Shown piece after piece: positions 33,162-43,510 of a stretch of 64,000 nucleotides of DNA (position 1 is the first letter of the stretch; each line of letters opens with the position of its first letter). Origin of the DNA: Cephalotus follicularis (taxonomy: Eukaryota; Streptophyta; Magnoliopsida; Oxalidales; Cephalotaceae); contig BDDD01001484.1 in the NCBI GenBank assembly GCA_001972305.1, positions 26,043-90,042 on the forward strand. Reading direction: 5' to 3'. The notes under the pieces are model-generated. The model was not told where the DNA came from, did no database searches, and saw only the letters and a list, made by a program, of their open reading frames with translations. A program made the position numbers and the translations under genes.

Positions 33162-33965
33162 CTTAGTGTCCTCTATGAGAAAGCCATATCTCTTAGGAGG
33201 TACTAGAACTCTGCCTGATCTCCTTATAAGAGGAGCACCTAACTGAGATCCGCTCTCAGGTTGGGAACCTTCCCCAACTATGTCGGTAGAGGGTTGAACC
33301 TCTAATTCCTCCTCATCCTATGGGCTTTCACCAGGTGACAACTCTCTCAGTTCCACCTTGCTCCCACTGCTCTCAGCAAGCAGGTATTCCTTCTCTAGGA
33401 TTTTGGCAATTCACGAAACAAAAGTCTTTTGTTCGCTGGGGTGGTAAAAGTAATATCCTATGCTCTCCTTAGAATATCCCACAAACCGACAATGATTCGG
33501 TCGTGCCTCCAGCTTAGAAGGATCCGCCCTTCTAACATAAGCTGGACAACCCCAAACCCTCAAATGGTTTAGGCTGGGTTTCCTCCTGATATAAACCTCG
33601 CAAGGTGTGGAGGGGACGAATTTTGAAGGAATCCGGTTTAGGATGTACACCACTGCATGCAGTGGATAACCCCAGAATGATATAGGAAGATCAGTGAAAG
33701 GCATCATGGACCGAACCATGTTCATCAAAGTCGATTCCTCCGTTCAGACACACCATTATGCTGGAGTATTCCTGGAGGTGTCCACTGAGAGAGAATTTCG
33801 TTATCCCTCAGATAACCCTGGAATTCAGCAGATAGGTATTCACCATCTCGATTCGACCGGAGGATCTTAATGGGTTTACCCATTTGGTTTTCTACTTCTA
33901 GTCTGAATTCCTTGAACCTCTCAAAGGCCTCAAACTTGTGTTTCATCAGAAACACATAACCAAAC
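33162..33965 (-). pseudogene. Ty1/copia pol: integrase core second half and C-terminus
   Basis: The minus strand resumes the integrase core at GYVFLMKHKFEAF, continuous with DDLSRY at 35756-36057. It passes ILRSNRDGEYLS, QHNGVSERRN (third catalytic Glu) and SLNHLRVWGCPAYV, and reaches the integrase-RT linker RRSGRVLVPPKRYGFLIED at 33162. The usual SDRGGEY motif reads SNRDGEY, so the second catalytic Asp is Asn and one Gly is Asp; both are G-to-A changes. TGA at 33411-33413 stands where CGA would fit, and there is a frameshift near 33725. RT and RNase H must lie left of the window, beyond family A. The enzyme is inactive. Confidence 0.88.
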
Positions 33966-34089
33966 TGTTGGGTTTTAGTCCCTTTCCTAAGTTTTAATGA
34001 TTACAAATTTGCATTTAACTTTTTTGCTTAATGCGCAAGACATTAGAAAGGTTGCTGTCAAGGCAAAAATCTTCTGCAGGACAAAAGAC

Positions 34090-34210
34090 ATTGACCTTCC
34101 AGAAAAGAAGTCGACGTCCGTACAAAAGAAGTCGATCCCTATAAGAAAGACATCGACGTCTTTCTTGCCCAAAGTTACAGGACAAATTCTGGTGAAGACA
34201 TCGATCCATA
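34090..34210. repeat. GTCGAC cluster in the Sire-like element
   Basis: Copies include AAGAAGTCGACGTC (34105), AAGAAGTCGATCCC, AAAGACATCGACGTCTTT (34145-34162) and AAGACATCGATCC. The flanks CTTCCAGAAAAG (34097-34108) and AAAGTTACAGG (34170) are shared with the Athila LTR on the same plus strand, although the two elements have opposite sense. Confidence 0.88.
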
Positions 34211-34289
34211 CTCCTAAACCCAAAAATGAATATAATGATAATGATTTTAGGATGCTCCAATTAAATTCTAAAGCCAAACATGTTTTATT

Positions 34290-34865
34290 TTGTGCCGTTG
34301 GCCCTATGAAAATTTATATGTTGAATATGAAAATGCTTGTTTGAAAAATAAGACCCTAAAGAAAAATGTTATTTCTATGACTAACGAATTAGAAATTCTA
34401 AGGAATGAAAATAGCAAATATGTGAATGAAATTGAATCTCTAAAGGATAAAAATAGTTTTTATATAAATGAGATTGATGTTTTAAAGGTTTCTTCAAAAT
34501 TGTCTATTGATTTTTTGGAAGAAAATGAAAAACTAAAAATTGAAATTGATGCTTTGAAGAAATACTTTTCTACTTTTTCAAATAGTAGTACTAAATTGGA
34601 TAATTTGTTAGGTTTACAAATGTGTGTTTTTGACAAAGCCGGTCTCGGCTATGAAGAAATGAAAAATGTTAAACATTTTAAGAATTTCTTTAATAATGAG
34701 CCCAAAATTGTTTGCAATTATTGTGGTAAAATATGACATATTTCTACCACTTGCATTGTTAGAAATAATCTTTGCTATGGTAAAACTAGAAAGATTTGGG
34801 TTCCAAAAGGAACTTTTGTGACTAACTTGCAAGGACCCAAGTTCAAATGGGTACCAAAAGCTTAA
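34290..34865 (+). pseudogene. Sirevirus-type gag, C-terminal half
   Basis: The frame encodes a long heptad-like coiled coil (YVNEIESLKDKNSFYINEID and onward), then GLGYEEM, the knuckle CNYCGKI-stop-HISTTC and the motif KFKWVPKA before TAA at 34863-34865. A coiled coil ahead of the knuckle and a WVPK tail are familiar from Sirevirus gag. TGA at 34734-34736 replaces the usual Gly of the knuckle. This needs a G-to-T transversion and is the one stop in the window not explained by C:G to T:A. The N-terminal gag domain is deleted, and no start codon was assigned. Confidence 0.82.
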
Positions 34866-35149
34866 ACCTTGCTTTGTAGGTGTACTTGGAGTTAAATTTC
34901 AAATTGTTCAAAGTACACAAATATGAGTGAGAAAGCTTTTGTTGAAGGGGAGGTATTAATATTATGTTGATAATATTTCTTTCAATCCTTTATTTTATAT
35001 CATTTTATCCTTCAATTGATCAAATTTTTATGATATTGATTTTAAACTTTCAATGGATTTCATTTCAATTGATAATGTTTTATTCTCCATTGGTATCCCT
35101 CTAATATTATTTTAGTTGGTATCAATTCTTTGGAATACTCTTTTTGATG

Positions 35150-35315
35150 TTAACAAAAAGGGGGAGAATTATGGAAAATTGATAGCCTATGCTAAGGGGG
35201 AGATAGATATTAAGGGGGAGATAGATGTGAAATGTGCTATTAATGATGACTATGTTAAGGGGGAGTTTATTTCTTGGAAAATGAAAATTAGATATCATAT
35301 TAAGGGGGAGTATAT
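35150..35315 (+). repeat. Array of five polypurine tracts (AAGGGGGAG)
   Basis: Copies lie near 35155, 35195, 35212, 35255 and 35302, most preceded by (T)TAAGGGGGAG. Multiplied purine tracts are a known Sirevirus feature. They lie before the remaining LTR end. Confidence 0.85.
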
Positions 35316-35404
35316 CTAATGTCTTTATATTGGTTTCTAAAAGAAAATCTTTTTGCTTTGAAATGTCATATATTAATCTTTTTGCTTTAAAATGTCGTGA
35401 ACCC

Positions 35405-35540
35405 TTGTAAGGTGTTTGATTGATTTGCACCCGGAACCCAAAATCAAGTGTAAGGTGTTTGATTGATTTGCACCCGGAACCCAAAATCAAGTGTAAGGTG
35501 GTTTGCTTTGATTTGCACCCAGAAGCCAAAAATCAAAGGT
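35405..35540 (+). repeat. 43-bp tandem repeat, three units
   Basis: TGTAAGGTGTTTGATTGATT recurs 43 bp apart, with a third diverged unit starting near 35492. Each unit contains a GATTTGCACCC-type stretch. Confidence 0.88.
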
Positions 35541-35755
35541 TGCTAGTGGTAGCTAGTGGAATCTCAAGGGGTTCTTGAGAAAGTTGACGTAGGAACGGAT
35601 TTGCCGAACCACTATAAATTCGTTTGCACACTCTCTATCCCTTATCTACTTACTATTGCATTATTTGCTATTGTGAGCTTGTTTATGTTCATTGCTTAAT
35701 TTGTATTTTACGCATACATTATTTAAGGTTGCCATATAAGTTTTCTCTCATTTCA

Positions 35756-36057
35756 CATACCGTGACAAGTCATCGGTGAAGGTGATGAAGTAGGGAAAAC
35801 CTCCACTAGCATTGACCGACATAGGCCCGTAGACGTCAGTGTGGACAAGAGCCAGTATGTCCACTGCCCTTTCTTCTACCCCGGAGAAGGGAGATTTGGT
35901 CATCTTGCCAATTAAACATGGCTCACACTCTGGAATGGACTCCACGTCCTGGATGTCTAAAAGACCATCCTTAACCAAGTGTGTTAGTTTACCTAGACTA
36001 GGATGACCTAATCTACAATGCCATATGTATGAACGGTTTACATCGCATATCTCTCGT
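35756..36057 (-). pseudogene. Ty1/copia pol: GAG-pre-integrase and first part of the integrase core
   Basis: Read on the minus strand: SYIWHCRLGHPS (HHCC zinc head), CEPCLIGKMTKSPF, then the integrase core start LVHTDVYGPM with the first catalytic Asp, and YFITFTDDLSRY. It is cut at 36057 by solo LTR E and at 35756 by the Sire-like insertion, after which it continues at 33965. The motif set is standard for plant Ty1/copia pol. The matching gag lies at 55145-55857 on the same strand. Confidence 0.88.
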
Positions 36058-36299
36058 TGTAATATCCCGTTTTTCCGTATAAAATTTTGGGCTTTTTGAT
36101 CTGTTTCGTGTGGGCTGTCGATTTTTTTTTTCGGTTTGTGGACTGCCCATTTTCGGTTAGTTTTGCTCCTGGTTTGGCTAAGCGGGTTTTAGCCTTAGCC
36201 TAGTGGGTTTTGATATTAAGTCCATGAATAAATAAAACAATTTTGCCTTTTTTATTTAAGTGTTAAAACCATTTTGAGCATTTTTAAAAATCAAAAACC

Positions 36300-36900
36300 C
36301 TAATTTTACATTTAATTTTGTTTTCTCTCCCACACTCTCTCTCTCCCTGCCACCATGCCTCCCGTTCTCTCTCCCCACTCATCCTCTGCCGCCGGCGTCG
36401 GTGCCGATATGGCACCGACGAAGGCACCGGTCGAACCCCCATGATCTCCTGAGTCCACCGGACCCAACCCCTGCGCCGGACAACGGCCCCAGTTGCGTGC
36501 GTGACGTTTTCTCTCCCCGCCACTGTCGAACTCCATAGCTCCGTCTCCGGTGATCGTCACGACAAGACAATCACATATTCGGCATCCTGGCATCGAGATG
36601 AAGCGAACCCGACCAGCCCCGACCCTTGGCGGCGTCGGCAAAGCAGATCGGCGACAAAGTCAACCGTGGTCAAATGCGTCTGTTCCGGCCAAATGTAGTG
36701 GCGTCGAGGCAAACGCGCCCTGGATATGTGATCCTCGACCTCCAACGCTTCAGATCTGTCCTTTTTAGCGTTTTACCGGCAACGCGTGACAGACACGCGC
36801 CGGCCAGCGGCGGCGCATGAGCCCACGCGCGGCAGTCTCCGACGACACGTTTTGGACAGTTTTCGATTCCGTTTTCCACATAGGTGTGATCCGCTCTGAT
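36300..36900. other. GC-rich segment in LTR E
   Basis: A TC-rich run (36326-36350) is followed by about 550 bp of GC-rich sequence with many short overlapping frames on both strands and no recognisable domain. It parallels the GC-rich part of LTR C. It is likely a leader or transcription-start region of the LTR, not a captured gene (inference). Confidence 0.5.
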
Positions 36901-38469
36901 TCCGTGGCATGATTCTGGCTCTGTTATCTGTTCCGTATGCTTTCGGTAAACTCTGAACCCTACTCCGTTAAATTATGTTTTCGGTTGAATTATGTATTTC
37001 TGTAATCGTTTTGCGATATTATGAGTTGAACCGGTTTTATGATTCAAAATTGAATCACTTGCACGACCGCTTGAATTTGAATGAATTGGACAACTTGGAC
37101 TAACCTTAGTGAATTCGAAATTATGTTTAGTTGTGGTTTCTGTAAATTGGACTTAGCAAACCTATTGTTATCTTATATGGTCATGATTAGTGTACAATGA
37201 CCCATGAGTTGAGGTCTGATTTTATTTCAAGTACTTATGAGAATGATTTTATTTTTGTTAGATATTTGCAACAACCGAGGAGCGGTCTAGAGAAGTATCG
37301 ATATATACGTTCTTGAGGTTATTTTGGTGATTGCATGAGGTACGGATTTTTCGTTCCTTGATACCCTTCTATTGTTTTTATTAGAGTAAAAAGTTAATTT
37401 TACTTTTATGAATAAAGCACAAATTATCTTTCCTTGATATCTCCTTCGGTATTGTTGAGATAAATTCGATTTTGTTTTAGTAAATGAAGTACGGATGTCC
37501 TTCTTTCTTGGCTATCTTTCTGATTTTATTTGAGATAATTTCAGATTCTGTATTTGGAATGGATCTCCTTTCTTGGTTATCATCGATCGGTTTTGATTGA
37601 ATAAAACTTGTTTTATTGCCTAATGGATATGTACGAACACTATCACTCTTGTGCTATCTGATTTTATCGAACGAAAATCAGTTTTGTTTTTATGCTATGT
37701 TCTTTTGGTTTATGAACTTGGTTATGTTTTATGGTTTTGATATGTTTCGAAAATAAAGTTGGTTTTTGACATTTTATGAAATTTGAATGTTCTCGAATTT
37801 ATTATTCTTATGCTATGATACGTTATGAAATGATCATGTCTTTATAACGGAAAATAAATGAGTTGGTGTTTTGACTATGAAATGTATGTTATGATATCGT
37901 CGGTGAACGATTTGCAAATATGTTTTGTGAAAGCATATCTATGTGTTTTTAAAGTGATTTTGATAAATCGATGTTTTCGAAATGATTGAATATTGAGTAT
38001 TGTACCCACCTATGGGGCGTACCATAGGCATGTCACAGGCCTGGCACGGGGACATGACACTTTCGTAGTGGTGTGATTAGTCTATGGCATCTCTGAATGT
38101 TATGAATAAATCCCATGAAGTGGATTTATTGATCCGCTATGTATGATAGAGGCGTATGAATCGATTCTAGTATATGCATATGTGATATGAAATGATATGT
38201 GAGAATTGACTTGTGTAGTGCCGTACACTTCAATTCTACTTGGCATGTGGAATTAGCTACTCCCTTGCTATATGTGTTCTGATATGTTATGTGGCTCAGT
38301 ATGGAACTTATATTTTGAAAAGTTTGTACGTTTTGAAAGTTATGTATTTGGTTGTTATGAAAGTTCATATGTGACTTCAAAGAATGTTTAAACTGATATA
38401 TTGCTTAAGATTTCTGTTTGGAGTTAACTTTGAAATCTTAATGCTTTCAAATTATCATTTATCGTTTAA

Positions 38470-38790
38470 TGTTTTGTTTTGTTCTCAAATCTTTTTGTTT
38501 TGTACTATTCAGAAACCGTTTTCTTTTGTTCCGTAAATTGTTCTATTCTGTTTCGTAAAGTGTTTCGTTTCGTAAAATGTTTTGCATCGTATAGTGTTTG
38601 TTTCAGATACTGTATTGTGCATGATATTGTTTTGTTTCGGATACTGTTTCGTTTTGTAAACTGCTTTCTTTCGGATACAGTTTTGTTTCTTACTGTTTCG
38701 TTTTGTAAACCGTTCTATTTTGATTCGTAATTATGTTGTTTCGTAACTGATTTGTTTCATAAACTGTTCGTAAACTATTTTATGATTCTA
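38470..38790 (+). repeat. TTTTGTTTCGTAAACTG minisatellite in LTR E
   Basis: Degenerate 17-22-bp units of the kind seen in family A. Confidence 0.82.
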
Positions 38791-38840
38791 TATCTGTAAT
38801 GAGGTTTACTCAGCCGCGTTTTGTTTCTCCATGCGGCAGG
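38788..38840 (+). promoter_or_regulatory. Conserved LTR box ending CATGCGGCAGG (LTR E)
   Basis: TATATCTGTAATGAGG, ACTCAGCCGCG, a T-rich tract and CCATGCGGCAGG, as in A and S1. Confidence 0.5.
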
Positions 38841-39190
38841 TTTTCAGGGGCAGCATGGGCATGTGTGGTGAGAGGAACACCTTTGACTTGAGCATTTCTT
38901 AGGAGATGATTCTTTTAGTAATGTAATTATATGATTTTCAGACTATGATTTTCGGACTATGTTATGTTATCAGATTGTGTTTAGACCGTCACGTGTTAAC
39001 TTGGAGATTTAAATTTCTTATAGGCAGCATTTGATTTTGAACTCGAGTTTTTCAATTGTTAGTATATTCAAAGGAGTATTATGTTAATTTGGATTAAGAT
39101 TAAGATTTTTGACATGTTTTTAGCTCTGTTTTGTGTGACACACCGATCCTGAATCGGGAGTGATCTCGGTTCCGAATCGGGGGTCTTACA

Positions 39191-39384
39191 CTCAGCCCTC
39201 AGCAACCACAATTTAAAGAAGAAATATACAATACACAGACAGAGATAATCATTGAAATACCTTAATAGATGTACCCATCCATATCCATACATCAACACAT
39301 ATATATGTCTTAAGCACTGGCAGAAGCTGACAGGTTAATAGCTGAAATAAGACATGTCTCTTATACAACATATGTTCATTACTC
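39191..39384. other. Unassigned 194 bp between LTR E and element D
   Basis: It matches neither the lost start of LTR D nor a recognisable copia domain. It may be copia internal sequence or a remnant of the LTR that D entered. No gene is seen. Confidence 0.5.
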
Positions 39385-40256
39385 CATGGGGGCATATGGG
39401 TTTTACTACTTTTGTTGTATGGTCCTCGGCCTGAGGAGGAAATGATATTCTTTTGTATGAGTCCTCGGCTTTTGAGCAGAGGACGATATTTTGTGAACAA
39501 GATATATATATATTATTATTGAATGATACTATGATGCATTCTTGAGATGATTTATTGTGTTTAATGAAGATATTTTGTGTTTTTACTTGAAATGTTTGTG
39601 TTACGATCTTCTGCTTGTTTGCCGTGAAGGTTGCCCGAGGTCGGGCAGGTTGGGGGATCTCCCCGGGGCTGGGGTCAACCTGTGGGGCACGTGTCCTGAC
39701 CTCAGGGTTGTTAGGGCTGGTATGGTTTATGTTGTGGTCGGGCACTTGTCATCGGGCTCTGTCCGAGGAGAACATGTTGTCCGAGGAGACGTCCGAGGAG
39801 AACGTGCTGTCCGGAGAGGTCATGCCCGGGGAGGACATGTCCGAGGTTAGTTGTCTAATGAGGACATGCCCGAGGATGGCTCGTCCGGGGAGGGCATGTC
39901 TTAGGATGGCGGTGCAGGCCTGGCTGTGATACGTCGTGTTGTGTTGGATGGTGTTGGCATCCCCTTCCCGGGACCCCTGGCAAGACGTAGTGTTACGTTC
40001 TCTGCCCTGGCTTATTCCCCTAGCATGTTCCTTTAGTGGAACAGTGCACTTGGGCAGTGGTTGTTGTGTTCCATTTAGTTAAACGGTGATTTTTTGAATG
40101 GTTTTGTGTAAGGGTTATTTATAGTTTTCCCATTTCCTGTTTTGTTTCTTCCCTGTCATGAGTTGTAGCATCGTTTTGGTTTAGAGGAGATGGAAATTTC
40201 TCCTTCCTGCCGGGCGATTTGTCCGAGGTGGTTATCCTGAGAGACGGGTCATTACA
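39385..40256 (+). repeat. 5' LTR of element D, lacking its first 1.5 kb
   Basis: Homology to the 3' LTR starts at CATGGGGGCATAT (39385 versus 43362) and runs to GGGTCATTACA at 40256. It contains a GC-rich minisatellite (39755-39905). Confidence 0.88.
39755..39905 (+). repeat. GC-rich CCGAGGAG minisatellite in LTR D
   Basis: About eight degenerate units of roughly 17-20 bp vary around CCGAGGAGAACATG. The 3' LTR copy is at 52475-52620. Confidence 0.85.
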
Positions 40257-40258
40257 GT

Positions 40259-40270
40259 TGGTATCAGAGA
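40259..40270 (+). other. Primer binding site, element D
   Basis: TGGTATCAGAGA begins three bases after the LTR end at 40256; initiator-tRNA-Met type. Confidence 0.92.
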
Positions 40271-40415
40271 GACCGGTTTGTGGTTCTAGTGTGTGTTTTC
40301 CCTTCTTGTTGTGTGTTGATGCTTTCTAGGGTTTTATATGTTTGGTTTTGCATTTCATGCATGGCATACATATAGAACGTGTTGTTACGGTGGTTTCTTG
40401 CTCTGTATGTGAAGG

Positions 40416-41807
40416 ATGATGCGTCGTAGTGGCACCTGAGGTCGTGGCTGGATTGGGGGCAGGGCAACCTCTAGGCCAGCTGGGGATCGGGAACCACAAA
40501 ATGTTCAGCTGGATGTGGAGGCAAATCCTGGCGTTGAGGCCAGGGAAAGCAGGCTGGCAGAGGTCAAGGATCATGCTGGGCAGTCTACTGCTCAAGTACC
40601 TCCTCCGGTTGTTGTGGGAAGTCAGTCCGAGCTGCTACAGGCTTTCACCATTTGGGCTCAAACCGTTGGGGTAGCCAGACCTCAACCCTTGCCACTTGAA
40701 CTTATGCAGCGCCTTAGAGCGGTTGTTTTTGAAGGATCTGGGAACCCCGCTGATGCAGAGACTTGGTTAAACCGTATGGAGCAGAAATTTGAAAGGATTG
40801 ATATATCCGTGGACCAATGGGTAGGCAATGCTTCCTTTTTGTTGGAGCAAGGAGCCTTGCGTTGGTGGGAAGCTTTGAGTGCTAGGTTTGAGGATCCTTT
40901 GGAGATCACCTGGGCTGTGTTAAAGAAAGAGTTCTGCCAGTATTTTCTTCCTCGTACCTATGTCCAGGAGCGGAGGAGGGAATTCTTGCGTTTGTATCAC
41001 GGTTCTATGTCGGTGGCATAGTACGAACATAAGTTTTTGGAGTTGTCTCACTTTACTCCTGCTTTGGTGGTTGATCATTAGAAGAGATACCAAAGGTTTT
41101 TGGATGGCTTGAGGTCGGAGATACGGCATATAGTGGCAACCGTTGATTGGAATGTTTTTGGTAATCTGGTGGAGTCGGCCATGAGGGTCGAGCTAAGCAT
41201 AAATGAGCAGAGGAGCAAACAGGACCAAGGACAGAAATGGTCTGCTTCGAATCTTGAACTGGAGGAGAGTTCCTCCAAGAATCAAAGGATCAGAGGACCC
41301 TTATCTGCCAGTGGACCGGTTGGTAAGGGGAGTTGGGGAGGATCACCCCAGCAGCAGACTCGGGCTCCGGTCCCTAGTTTTCCTCATGGAACTCCTGAGA
41401 TGGAGAGTGCAGTGACTTTTTCCTCACCCTCACGTTGTTAGCACTGTGGTTGACACCATTTTGGTGAATGTGGAGTGGAAAATCGTTCATGTTATCGATG
41501 TGGTCAGACTGGGCATTTAAGGAATCAATGTTCGTTGAGGTTGCAGAGTGCAACGGGAACACAAGGATTTGTATCCTCGGATGTACAGTCGACGACCAGG
41601 GAACCAGCGCAGAGGACCAATCAGTTGGGTGCACCGGGTAGTGGAATGGCTGCTCGGCAAGCCTCGGGTTCGGGAGCTGGTAGCAGTAGACCACTTGGGA
41701 GACCTATGGTTACTGCAAGGGTGTACAATTTGAAGACAGGTACAGACCTTACCACTCCTGTTGAGGCTGAAGGTAAGTTGTTTCCTCGGATCATGTTTTT
41801 GTTATAG
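40416..41807 (+). pseudogene. Element D gag with two zinc knuckles
   Basis: One frame of 464 codons opens at ATGATGCGTCGTAGT. It is broken by TGA 40437-40439, TAG 41019-41021, TAG 41079-41081, TAG 41439-41441 and TGA 41451-41453. CGA or CAG fits at each. The gag domain includes NPADAETWLNRMEQKF, GALRWWEAL, ITWAVLKKEFCQYFLP and YEHKFLELSHFTPALV. The first knuckle has stops at two variable positions but keeps its cysteines and HHFGEC; the second is CYRCGQTGHLRNQC. The frame ends in ARVYNLKTG and then IMFLL, 54 bp before the 3' LTR, with a GGTAAG donor-like site at 41773-41778. Length and end closely parallel element B gag. Confidence 0.9.
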
Positions 41808-41848
41808 GTGTTCCACCTATTTTTTAAATTTTGGGGACAAAATTCCTA

Positions 41849-41861
41849 AGGTGGGGAGGAT
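41849..41861 (+). other. Polypurine tract, element D
   Basis: AAGGTGGGGAGGA sits directly before TGTAATACCC (41862). It is identical to the tract in B. Confidence 0.88.
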
Positions 41862-42709
41862 GTAATACCCTGTGCCTATTTTTTTAGAGGATTATATCTT
41901 AAGGCTTTGTTTGGTTCATAGAATGGACCTAAGTTGATTTTGTGCGGTTAGTGGCTTATTTAAAACACGTGGACAAGAATGGTTTAGGTTATTATATCGA
42001 TTTTTATAGTTAGCTTCTTGAGGAAGCTTGTTGTTCCCAAGGTGGTGTTGGGATAAGAAGTTGTTAGAGTTGGTAGATTTTCCTGGTAAGTGGAGTTCGG
42101 TTTTTGGAGAGAGAAAGAAAGGGAGAGCTCTCGTCTTCTTCTTCTTCCTTGCCCAGAGTTGGAATCTTTGTCTTGCTTTTGAGCTTTGGAGGTGAGCGCC
42201 TACCTTCTCTGGTTTCGATAAGGGCATGGTGGTACGTTGTGCTTGGGCTGAGGAAGAGGATGATGGCCTGGTTTGGCTAGTTATGTTATGTTTATGTATG
42301 TGTTTATGTTTCTTCCTGGGTTGATTCGTGTTAGTTTTGCAGATGACGGTCCCGTTGCTGAGACGGAGCACCTCGGGGTTGGTTGGCGATAGCGTGTGGG
42401 GTGTTTTTGTGAGTGGGACATTCTCCTGTTTCCTTTATTTGATAATTATGTGTGCCTGTTATTGTCCTCTGGTTGACTATTTTCCTTGGGGATTTGGATC
42501 CCGGTTATCTTGTATATTTGTGTTCTTGATCTGGGATGAGCTTGAGAGCTCAGATGATCCTCAGGATTTTGTATTTTGTCCTCGGATGTGTTGTTATCTT
42601 TGTTGATGATTCTCTCCTTACTCCTTGGTTTTCCTCTGTTGTGAGGGGTGCATGGAATTGTGCAGCTTGTTTTCTTGGTTTTCCCCTGGTTGTACGGATA
42701 GAGTTTAGT

Positions 42710-42947
42710 GAGCTCAGGCTCGGATGCGTACTAGCGGACGAGGTCCGGATAGACATAGTAGGCGAGGCCTGGATAGGTGTGTGTTTTGCCTGGTATGGCG
42801 GCAGACCACGGATATTGTGGTGGATAGTGAGCTGAGGCTCGAATAGATTCTAGCGGACGAGGTCCGGATAGATATAGCAGGCGAGGCCAGGATATGCGTG
42901 TGTGGTGTCATGGTGTATGACGGCTGACCATGGGATGTGGTGATGTG
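42710..42947 (+). repeat. 119-bp tandem duplication in LTR D
   Basis: GAGCT(C/G)AGGCTCG recurs at 42710 and 42829. Both units contain TAGCGGACGAGGTCCGGATA, a palindrome-like GGACGAGGTCC, and an AGGCGAGGCC stretch. Confidence 0.85.
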
Positions 42948-43228
42948 TGTGTTTGTCTTCCTCTTTCTTATTTGTTGTACCCGGCACGGTTATTATTATT
43001 TGTTGATGGTGATATAATCTTCTCTTGGATTCTTATACTTGTTGATATTTGACTCTCTTGACAGGCTCCGAGGAGCTGGATGTTGTCATGTGGCTGAGTT
43101 GTACATTCTTTTATTGTCCCCTGATATATTCTTGTTTCTCCCAGCTGGGTATGACCTGATATATGTTTCCTTGTACGTCTAGTGGTTGTGGATGCTCTGG
43201 AGAATGCTTGTTCTTGCTCACTAGTCAT

Positions 43229-43260
43229 TCGGACTAATCCCCTCCCAGTTGTTTTGCAGA
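43229..43260 (+). other. Candidate branch point and 3' splice site in LTR D
   Basis: GGACTAATCCCCTCCCAG and then TTGTTTTGCAG closely match LTR B at 18179-18209. A donor-like GTATGACC lies near 43149. Confidence 0.4.
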
Positions 43261-43478
43261 GGAAGCTATTGTGACTGCCAGGGCAGTCCTTTGGGTTGAC
43301 AAGGTTGTCAGCGGGGGCTGAGCAGAATTGCCGGCTTCTCGGGCTCGTCCTTGCATGCATTCATGGGGGCATATAGGTTTTATTACTTTTGTTGTATGGT
43401 CCTCGGCCTGAGGAGGAAACGATATTCTTTTGTATGGGTCCACGGCTTTTGAGCAGGGGACGATATTTTGTGAACAAG

Positions 43479-43479
<1 letters not shown>

Positions 43480-43507
<28 letters not shown>
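43480..43507. repeat. (TA)n microsatellite
   Basis: A run of about 14 TA units. The matching place in the 5' LTR (39500-39512) has only about six. Confidence 0.9.

Positions 43508-43510
<3 letters not shown>

Larger units (their letters stand above)
33966..35755 (+). mobile_element. Internally deleted Sirevirus-like element in copia integrase
   Basis: The insertion lies between the codons for DDLSRY and GYVFL, flanked by CAAAC (33961-33965) and CATAC (35756-35760), an imperfect 5-bp duplication. It runs TGTTGGGTTTTAG to CATTTCA. Inside are an LTR-start piece with GTCGAC palindromes (34090-34210), the C-terminal half of a Sire-type gag (34290-34865), five AAGGGGGAG tracts (35150-35315), a 43-bp tandem repeat (35405-35540) and an LTR-end piece (35590-35755) like 32960-33161. 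Pol and most LTR sequence are missing. Confidence 0.8.
36058..39190 (+). mobile_element. Solo LTR E, related to family A
   Basis: 3133 bp, TGTAATATCCCG to GGGGGTCTTACA. It shares with A and S1 the GTACGGAT repeats (37337-37560), a GTCGTACC-type block near 37990, the TTTCGTAAACTG minisatellite (38470-38790) and the ATGCGGCAG box (38788-38840). Flanks are CTCGT and CTCAG, which do not match, so this end pair may derive from two copies or a later deletion. It has a GC-rich core (36300-36900) and no GTCGAC cluster that I can see. Confidence 0.85.

Noticed and set aside
36284-36879. GC-rich overlapping frames in LTR E as a captured host gene
   Set aside because: Frames overlap on both strands with no consistent coding pattern or domain. 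The stretch is part of the LTR and resembles the GC-rich part of LTR C.
39557-39929. Frames with repeated SEENMLSEETSEEN in LTR D
   Set aside because: They are translations of the CCGAGGAG minisatellite; the copy in the 3' LTR has different breaks.
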